The position numbers and the translations under genes are program-made. Shown piece by piece: positions 59,001 through 64,000 of a DNA stretch of 64,000 nucleotides (the stretch's first letter is position 1; the number at the start of each line of letters is the position of its first letter). This stretch comes from Megalonaias nervosa (lineage: Eukaryota; Mollusca; Bivalvia; Unionida; Unionidae): assembly GCA_016617855.1 (NCBI GenBank), contig JAECUM010009321.1, positions 1 through 64,000 of the forward strand. Direction: 5' to 3'. The notes beneath the pieces are model-generated. The model saw nothing but the letters and a program-made list of their open reading frames with translations, was not told the DNA's origin and did no database searches.

Positions 59001-62000
59001 ATTTCAAAGGTCACCAAGTCTGGTTTACAGATTGCTGCTTTATCAGACAAAACATAAAGGTTTCACCATCTAAGCTTAATTCAAAAAGATGACTAGGTAA
59101 AGTTTACACATTCTTTCTTTGTTGTACAGTAACTAGAGGTTCTGTGACTAAGCATGTTTGGTCATTATGATTTCCCAATTGTTTAAACACTCAATAGCTA
59201 CAAATCACAAAGAAAAAAGAGGTGTGGCAGCTTATCTCCTGGACTTTTAAAATATTCCAAACTGAACACTTTTTTAGGGTCAGTACTACATATATCAGTC
59301 CCCACACACCATGTTTTTAAGTAGATTGTGTTGCAGTTTTCAATAAAATATCAAAAGCCCAGGTCCAAATTGGGAAAAAGAGATACCAGCAACAAAAACC
59401 AACTTTATTATCATCCTCCAAAATCTATTTGGGAACCTGATAAGAAAAAACCTCACTCATATAACTTTACTGGAAATGCTAGTCAATTAGGTATCACAGT
59501 TTCGATATATTAAGTCTTCTTGTTGCCAATTAATAATTTTAAAAAAACAGAAGAGTGGAAAAAAATACTGTTATTGGGTGACAATTATAGTATAGTATTT
59601 TGAAAGAAAAATGACCTTTTTTTATAAATAATTAGTATGAGAGGAAAGAAGCAAATCATAATAAGATACCCGGAACCAAAAAATGACATATTTTCTGGTA
59701 CATTTAATAACTATGTATATCAATCTTTTCTTCCTGTGTCACAACTTGTTACATTTTTTGGACTGCTTTGATATTAAAATTCACAAATATATGACCACAA
59801 TTTCAAGATACCAGTAGTGTGATAATGGGCATTTTAAACTGGCTAGACAATTCTGTTTATCAGGCCATAAATCTATAAGATTCCCCATAATTTTTCACAC
59901 CGAGAATTTTTTAAAAGACTTGTGCAACTGTGATTGTAACCCATGTGAGTCCACATGGAAGCTTCTCAAGGCCGCATCATGGGTTGGGAGCTGCAGTGCT
60001 GTAAGTTCGCAGACAGATTCATTTATGCTGGTAATGCATAAAAAGAGATTCACTATTAAAGAATTGTAGAGGGCTATTATATAATGCCATTAGAAACAAC
60101 ATACTTCTATACATATAGCAATATGAAAGAATTCATATTGGCAGCTAATGGTGTGTTTGTAACATCACAAAAAGATCAATATTCAGTATGAATATGTCAA
60201 AACGAGTTGTCAGGTGCTCAAAAGATGTATAATTTTTCAAAAATGTGTCCAGGGTATCTTGATCAAAAGAAACTAGATCAGGGATTGAGTTGGAGTGAGT
60301 ACGATGAAAACACCAGAAATTTAATTGCATCATATTGTACAAGAAAACTTGAAGTCACTGATGTTAATAGAGTTTACCGGTGTGACTGAGTTTAACTGCT
60401 GATGACACTGAAGATAATGAAACAGCCAGTGAAGGCAGCTAAATATTCAAGAAAGAGAGGGAAGACAGTGAAGATGGAAAAGAAATTTAAGACAGCTAAG
60501 ATCTTTGGTGATCACAGTCATGGGCAAATCTAATAGAGAAATACCTTTGGTGTATAACACATAGAGGAAAAAAGCCATGACAAATGAAGATATTCGCAAG
60601 TGGCCCATAAACCATGACTTTATCTTTGCCTATCTTGTCAGCAAAAATCATGAGGAAGAATATTTAAAGATCCTCATTTGAAAAGAGATAATTATAATAA
60701 AATTCTTTAATGCCAATGTGCTCATAATAAAATAACTTAATTTGTGCTATCAGAACACCATTTCTATGACCATTTCATGACCATACCTTAAATGTAGTAT
60801 TTCAGTCAAGTCACATCATCAACATGTCGATCTTTTGCTGAGTATATCATGAGCAGCTGACAAGACAAACTAACAAGCCTGTTACGGAAAAATAACGCAC
60901 CCGTTACAGAAAAAGACAATGTTGTTGTCAAGGAAAAACCCAACTATAGTGAGCAACCTTGTAGAAGGAGGCAGCAATCAATATATAAGTACTTGTAATA
61001 TGGCAGTGCTGATAATGGAGCTTTCAGTTTGTTCAAATGGAAATGAATATACCCTTACAAGTACATGAGTGACACAGATAACTTTTCTGAAACTTGACTG
61101 CCACTTACTGAGGCCTTTAATTAATCACTGTCTCATAAAGATAATTTCACCAATGACAACACACATGTATGAACAATGTCTGGTCTGCATTTGGTTGTAA
61201 AAATTTTGGGAACAATCAGCATACAGATGTGTTGCTGTATACAGATGCCTTTGAGACATTTTGTTATACAGCCAGGCATGTGTACAAGCTCAATCCCACA
61301 CATTACTTCTCATCACCGGGAAAGGCTCGGGATGCATTGTACCAAAAACCAAGATCACATTGGAACTGTTCACTGATACTGATCGACACTTGTTTATCGA
61401 ATGTGGCACCGGCAGTGGAATTTCGTTGGTGAGTCATTGTTAAAAGTTCACATAGATTGATCCCGCTGACATGGACATTTGCAAATATATATATCAGTTT
61501 AACAACAATAGCAACCACAGATATTCTTTGAAGTTGACCTGGAATACCCTAATTAGCTTTACCATGTCCACAATGATTATTCAATGGCCCAGGATGTGCT
61601 TTTGGTGCCTCACAAGTGGTTGTCCCCATACCAGTGTGCACTCGTGGATGATTCCAGGCATAAGTTTAGTGAATGCACCAAGCCAGTTCCAAATCTGTCC
61701 CCAAAACTCAAAGTGTATCTGCAGCTGTATCTGTGGTTGATGATAAATGTGTGTAAAATACACTGAGTGCCACGGTTTCATCAGTGAGCCATATATACAA
61801 ATGAACACCAACCTTGGAATGGTTGCAACTAATGAGTTTGAGAAAGACTCATGATTTATGTAGATTTTTTTTTAAAACGATGGAGAACCTGCAGAAAAGA
61901 ATCCGTTTTGATCTTATGTGGGACAGCAAACAAGAAAAACTCAATATGCTGATTGTGGACAGGGCATCTCAGTCATGGAAGATATTTGATTGCAAGAAAT

Positions 62001-63406
62001 TCTCATGGAAGATATTTGATTGCAAGAAATTCAAGCTGAAGTTGACCAAACCCATTAACTTTCGTTGTGTTCAAGCTGGACCTACAAATGTACAAGTTCT
62101 ACTATGAAAAGATCAAGCAGTGATACAGCACTGACATTAAATTGCTGTACAAGGATACCGACTCATTGTTAGTACATATAACTACTACTGATGTCTATAT
62201 AGACGTGGGAAAGGTGTACTACATAAATGAATTTGACACCAGTGAATAACAAAGGACCATCCATTGTTTAGTAATCAAAACAGAAAGGTAATGGGGAAAA
62301 TCAAAGATAAGTACATGGGTAAACCCATCAAGGAATACACATGACTGTGCCCCAAAATGTAGTAAACAATGGTTGGCTCTAGTACAAACATTAGGCAGGC
62401 ACAAGGAGTTAAAAAAAAAGGGGTATAGTCTATACTTGTTTGTAAGTCAAGTCAAACTGCAAAGAACAAAGATCATGATCTGATGTCGCACAATGTGCCT
62501 GCAGATCTGGGTTTAGGTTGTTTATTCTTCTGATTAATCCTAACAAACTGCACAGACCCAGATCTGTTGGTGTATCATGCAATGGCAGATCTGGGTCTGT
62601 ACAGTTTGCAGCTGGACTCATAAGTGAGTATATTCGGGAGCTAGATGGATATGTGACAATAACAAGCAGACATATAGGAATATATTTACCTCCCATAGCG
62701 GCAAAACTTGGATCAATGTGCAAGGGATTTCTGTCTCCACTTAGCCTGTACAGAGCAGCCTTAAAAGAAAATTACAATGACTCTTGCATACAAGGTTTTA
62801 ACTTAATCCTACACATTGTATTAAGTTATTAATTTCATTACAAAAAAAGGCTTGTAATTGTCTGTAGGGTGTTTTACTCTATCAATGGGAAATTTCAAAT
62901 TTAGAAAGATAATGCAAAGTTTAATTTTGCTAGGTCATACAATGTAAATATGGGACCATACAAATCTTGATACATGTGATGTGCATGTTTTATGTCATGT
63001 TCATCATACATTCATTTGACAATATATAGATATGGGTATGATATGATGAAAAATACTGTAAAAGACTGACCTCACATGTGTGACCACTTACCAGTGCACA
63101 TAACAGAACTAATGGGGTGGAACTAGAACCACAGAGATGAAGAACCATCCATACATGAATTATGAAATGACAATGTAAATCTAACAACTAATAGGTACAC
63201 TATCAACTTCTATCTTGGAAAATATATATATACCTGATCAATACTGGTTTTCTCTGTGACAGAAGCATCAGGTGGCCTTGATGGTGGATCCTTTGGAAGT
63301 ACGGCTGCATCAGAGTTCCTCTTGCCTCCAAATCCACCAGCGCGGGTCACAAATGTTGTAAACTGGTTAAATGCCACCTTCTCATTTTTCTCATCAAAGG
63401 TCTCAA
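43937..63406 (-). CDS. HSD17B4: Peroxisomal multifunctional enzyme type 2, 3' part (partial)
   Basis: HSD17B4 (MFE-2) performs the hydratase and D-3-hydroxyacyl-CoA dehydrogenase steps of peroxisomal beta-oxidation. Eight coding exons lie here, in transcript order: 63234-63406, 62690-62759, 58506-58612, 53336-53422, 52119-52208, 48736-48874, 47044-47174, 43937-44026. All phases agree, giving about 294 residues. The first five exons form the C-terminal part of the hydratase 2 (MaoC-like) domain, including [11 protein letters not shown] with the family's catalytic Asp and His. The last three encode the SCP2-like domain and end in AKL, a PTS1 signal. The dehydrogenase domain and the start of the hydratase domain must lie beyond the right edge. 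All visible introns are GT-AG. Homology is recognised from memory of the family. Confidence 0.94.
44027..47043. other. HSD17B4 intron before last exon: unassigned, GC-richer core
   Basis: 44570-45860 is visibly less AT-rich than the surroundings and contains short open frames on both strands without any family motif. It may be an old mobile element, but I cannot name one. The rest is AT-rich. Confidence 0.3.
47044..47174 (-). CDS. HSD17B4: HSD17B4 exon: SCP2-like domain, middle
   Basis: Acceptor AACTTCAG, donor GTTGGT. Encodes [20 protein letters not shown] and later [14 protein letters not shown], matching human DLKSGSGKVYQGPAKGAAD and the MEVVLGKLDPQK helix, which form the lipid-binding fold. 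Confidence 0.94.
47457..48022 (-). mobile_element. SINE family A head-to-tail dimer
   Basis: On the - strand, a full copy runs from its head at about 48022 (GTGGCCTAGTGGTTAGAGCA A box; GGTTTGATCCC B box) to its tail at 47718 (GCTACGTTAAAAATCCAAAT and CACACACA). It is joined through a (CA)n tract at 47705-47717 to a second copy (47457-47702) that begins within the B box (TTGATTCCCGGCCGAGTC). Both share CCACACTG(C/T)AGACATCATAG. Located in an HSD17B4 intron. Confidence 0.88.
48245..48400 (-). mobile_element. SINE family B, 5'-truncated copy
   Basis: TTTAACACCATTTCTCAGTG, ATGGTGGCCAGTAT, GAACCTGGGAAACCCC, CCCATGGCGAGCTACTGGCA and CATACCCACATTG match the copy at 38666-38917 in order. The tRNA-like head is missing. 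Confidence 0.8.
48736..48874 (-). CDS. HSD17B4: HSD17B4 exon: SCP2-like domain, first part
   Basis: Acceptor TTTGTTTAG, donor GTAAGT. Encodes [20 protein letters not shown] and later [20 protein letters not shown]. It matches human LQSTFVFEEIGR...VNAVFEWHITKGG. Ends on the first base of a Thr codon. Confidence 0.93.
48875..49925. other. HSD17B4 intron: nothing recognised
   Basis: AT-rich. Overlapping 94- and 103-codon open frames on opposite strands around 49160-49524 lack family motifs and are judged chance. Confidence 0.45.
49926..50680. repeat. ~51-bp minisatellite, about 15 units, with 103-bp higher-order unit
   Basis: The unit GCACTCCAATTAGGTACTGA then TACCAACATTTTCTATT recurs near 49935, 49988, 50036, 50088 and onward to 50637. 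Most units differ by several bases, but 50103-50205 and 50206-50308 are identical 103-bp two-unit blocks, with identity continuing to 50321. Confidence 0.93.
50690..52118. other. HSD17B4 intron: nothing recognised
   Basis: AT-rich intron sequence without repeats or protein-like frames that I can support. Confidence 0.45.
52119..52208 (-). CDS. HSD17B4: HSD17B4 exon: end of hydratase domain and linker
   Basis: Acceptor CCATTTCAG, donor GTACAG. Encodes [20 protein letters not shown] and then [10 protein letters not shown]. The SGSYIDL strand matches human SNAYVDL; the rest is the variable linker to the SCP2 domain and is shorter than in human. A 72-bp tandem array begins 59 bp upstream of this acceptor. 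Confidence 0.88.
52267..52625. repeat. 72-bp tandem repeat, 5 near-identical units
   Basis: Units start at 52267, 52339, 52411, 52483 and 52553 with CTTATTATTGTCAGGATGAT and run through GCACTGATACACATGTTATG. They differ by only a few bases; unit 4 lacks 2 bp. The array ends 59 bp from the HSD17B4 exon acceptor at 52208. Very high identity suggests a recently expanded, probably length-variable locus. Confidence 0.96.
53336..53422 (-). CDS. HSD17B4: HSD17B4 exon: hydratase 2, WKEGNR segment
   Basis: Acceptor CATTCAAG, donor GTATGT. Encodes [20 protein letters not shown] and then GNRVFFQCK, 29 complete codons. Human has [20 protein letters not shown]. Confidence 0.95.
53630..53790 (-). mobile_element. 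LINE ORF2 C-terminal fragment (CR1/L2-like)
   Basis: The - strand reads [20 protein letters not shown], then [17 protein letters not shown]. This is the well-known downstream motif of CR1/L2/Rex-type ORF2 proteins (LDYCNS.L.G.P....KLQ..QN.AAR..., ITP.L..LHWLP). About 160 bp survives, in sense with HSD17B4. Confidence 0.85.
53800..54950. other. HSD17B4 intron between LINE fragments: nothing recognised
   Basis: AT-rich intron sequence without readable protein remnants. Confidence 0.4.
54955..55670 (-). mobile_element. Non-LTR reverse transcriptase fragment
   Basis: The - strand reads, in several frames, [11 protein letters not shown] near 55625, [20 protein letters not shown] from 55473, [20 protein letters not shown] near 55270, then [12 protein letters not shown] and [12 protein letters not shown]. 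These are RT blocks in order (IDFSKAFDSV.R, RQGC.LSP.LF, FADDLALLS, FTYLG..V). The catalytic FADD has become FADE, and there are frameshifts, so it is dead. It is sense-oriented in the HSD17B4 intron. It may not be the same LINE as the fragment at 53630. Confidence 0.85.
56125..57225 (-). repeat. R140 array, inverted copy in HSD17B4
   Basis: About eight R140 units reading on the - strand; on the + strand they show CAAGATGGCTG(C/T), GCCATATT(G/A)GATGTC, TTGGCACCATTTTCATTTAG, GACCAACTAGACATCATAAG and CATATGACCATCCATTC. This is the same family as at 20110-21125, in opposite orientation. Confidence 0.85.
58005..58340. repeat. 83-bp tandem repeat, 4 units
   Basis: GACACCTGATGATGCATCAC, AAATTCAGGGCCATACCATA and AGCTTCCTTGGACTTACAGC recur at exact 83-bp spacing (58011, 58094, 58177, 58260). 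The middle copies are almost identical; the outer ones are diverged. It ends 166 bp before an HSD17B4 exon. Confidence 0.95.
58506..58612 (-). CDS. HSD17B4: HSD17B4 exon: hydratase 2, PILHG segment
   Basis: Acceptor CCCAG, donor GTAGAT. Encodes [20 protein letters not shown] and then [15 protein letters not shown], matching human DKPILHGLCTFGFSARRVL. Ends in phase 0. Confidence 0.95.
58796..58818. repeat. (TG)n microsatellite
   Basis: About 11 TG repeats in an HSD17B4 intron. Confidence 0.95.
58819..61097. other. HSD17B4 intron left of polymerase relic: unassigned
   Basis: AT-rich to about 60150. From about 60170 to 60720 the + strand has short frames rich in charged residues that might belong to the same relic as 61098-62373, but no motif confirms this. 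Confidence 0.35.
61098..62373 (+). pseudogene. Polinton/Maverick-type DNA polymerase B relic
   Basis: Several frames on the + strand carry successive blocks of the protein-primed B-family polymerase of Polinton/Maverick elements: LPLTEAF (61098), [13 protein letters not shown] and [10 protein letters not shown] (61175-61265), a HYFSSPG block (about 61300), [16 protein letters not shown] (61350-61400), EVDLEYPN (about 61530), an LVP.L..K block (about 61685), KTMENLQKR (about 61878), and motif C as [10 protein letters not shown] (62142-62171), then [16 protein letters not shown] (about 62280). Blocks are separated by stops and frame changes, so it cannot encode a working enzyme. It lies antisense in an HSD17B4 intron. 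No capsid, integrase or terminal repeats were recognised. Confidence 0.88.
62690..62759 (-). CDS. HSD17B4: HSD17B4 exon: hydratase 2 active site
   Basis: Acceptor TTTTCTTTTAAG, donor GTAAAT. Encodes [20 protein letters not shown] and then AMG. This is the hydratase 2 signature; the Asp of SGD and the His of PLHID correspond to the catalytic pair of human MFE-2 (Asp510, His515). Ends on the first base of a Gly codon completed by the next exon. Confidence 0.95.
62760..63233. other. HSD17B4 intron: nothing recognised
   Basis: Short GT-AG intron between the FGGKR exon and the active-site exon; AT-rich. Confidence 0.5.
63234..63406 (-). CDS. HSD17B4: HSD17B4 exon: hydratase 2 domain, FGGKR segment
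   Basis: Acceptor TTTTCAG precedes 63406; donor GTATAT follows 63234. Encodes [20 protein letters not shown] and, further on, [18 protein letters not shown]. It matches the human NQFSLFLVGSGGFGGKR region. Starts in phase 1 and ends in phase 0. This is the most 5' exon recognised in the window. Confidence 0.92.
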
Positions 63407-64000
63407 CTGAAAATTAATAAAAGTTAATTTTATGGTTATAAGCTATTGTTCATACCAAACTCTAAAAAAATATTTTTAATTTTTTTGAGATCTGCTAACA
63501 AGAGGCCCATGTGGACCTGATATTGCTTGCCTGTTTACACAACTTAACAACTGATCATTTAACTAAGCAGGCTTATGTAAGAATATAATCCTATGAAAAC
63601 TATCTCTGAACCTGTAAATCCTGTATATTTTATTTATTTTACTAGTCTGAAAAAAAATTCTTTCCAAAAAAAGGCATACTTGATATGCATAGCTCAAATT
63701 CCAAGTCAAATAAGATCTTAATTATATAAACCTATATACCAAGACCACTTTCCCTCATAAGGCTTCAAAATGGAAGGCTTTCTTGCTCTCCATAATCGAA
63801 GGTCTGTATTGTTTCTCTCATAAGGATGTCCTGACAAAAGCCAAGCATGAGAGAGATGTCTAAGCAGTGGTGAAACACCTGTGACCTTGGCTGTTTGAGA
63901 AGATTCGGTTTGGCCATAATCTTGCTGGGTAGGTCTACTGCTACACTGAGTAGAATGTTGACCAAGGACTTGTCTCATCTAAGAAGGGCTTTCAGAATTA
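63407..64000. other. HSD17B4 intron at right edge: no exon recognised
   Basis: An 86-codon - strand frame at 63718-63978 does not resemble the MFE-2 segment expected before the FGGKR exon. I therefore treat this as intron. Confidence 0.5.

Noticed and set aside
62518..62832. 104-codon + strand frame
   Set aside because: It is the shadow of the HSD17B4 active-site exon, which is convincingly coding on the - strand.
63718..63978. 86-codon - strand frame upstream of the first HSD17B4 exon
   Set aside because: It does not resemble the MFE-2 residues expected before the FGGKR exon, and no splice sites fit the phase. Treated as intron.

Overview
This is an AT-rich animal nuclear DNA window with small exons, long introns and no prokaryotic gene layout. 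The repeats (two tRNA-derived SINE families, many 36-150 bp tandem arrays, DIRS-like, LINE, hAT, TA-inserting and Polinton-like relics) and the divergence of the two genes from human suggest a lophotrochozoan invertebrate, most likely a mollusc and perhaps a bivalve. This species call is an inference.

Two conserved genes lie tail to tail. On the + strand, a complete seven-exon gene for dynactin subunit 3 (DCTN3/p24) runs from 3904 to 38520 and encodes 186 residues, the human length. On the - strand, the last eight coding exons of HSD17B4, the peroxisomal multifunctional enzyme type 2, run from 63406 down to 43937. They encode the C-terminal part of the 2-enoyl-CoA hydratase 2 domain and the whole SCP2-like domain, ending in the peroxisomal signal AKL. 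The 5' part of HSD17B4 lies beyond the window. The two gene products have unrelated roles (dynein-dynactin transport; peroxisomal beta-oxidation).

Layout: 1-3545 is a richer-GC block with repeated motifs and two related Lys/Glu-rich reading frames, separated by spacers with CRE palindromes. 3904-38520 is DCTN3, whose introns hold a 775-bp TIR element (7949-8723), a small MITE-like palindrome (14785-14934), minisatellites, a TA-flanked TIR element (24480-26165), a 2.7-kb hAT element (26876-29601) inserted in a tandem array, a second TA-flanked TIR element (29900-31424) and a scrambled DIRS-like retroelement (33760-36370). 38521-43936 is the convergent intergenic region, with SINEs and tandem arrays. 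43937-63406 is HSD17B4, whose introns hold a SINE dimer, several minisatellites, two LINE fragments, an inverted copy of the dispersed ~140-bp array and an antisense relic of a Polinton/Maverick-type DNA polymerase B (61098-62373).

The most notable gene-level observation is that DCTN3 appears to use two non-canonical intron types: a GC-AG intron 1 of 17.4 kb, and an intron 6 with a U12-type ATATCCTT donor, a U12-type branch site and an AG acceptor (AT-AG). Both are supported by reading phase and by exact agreement with the family length.
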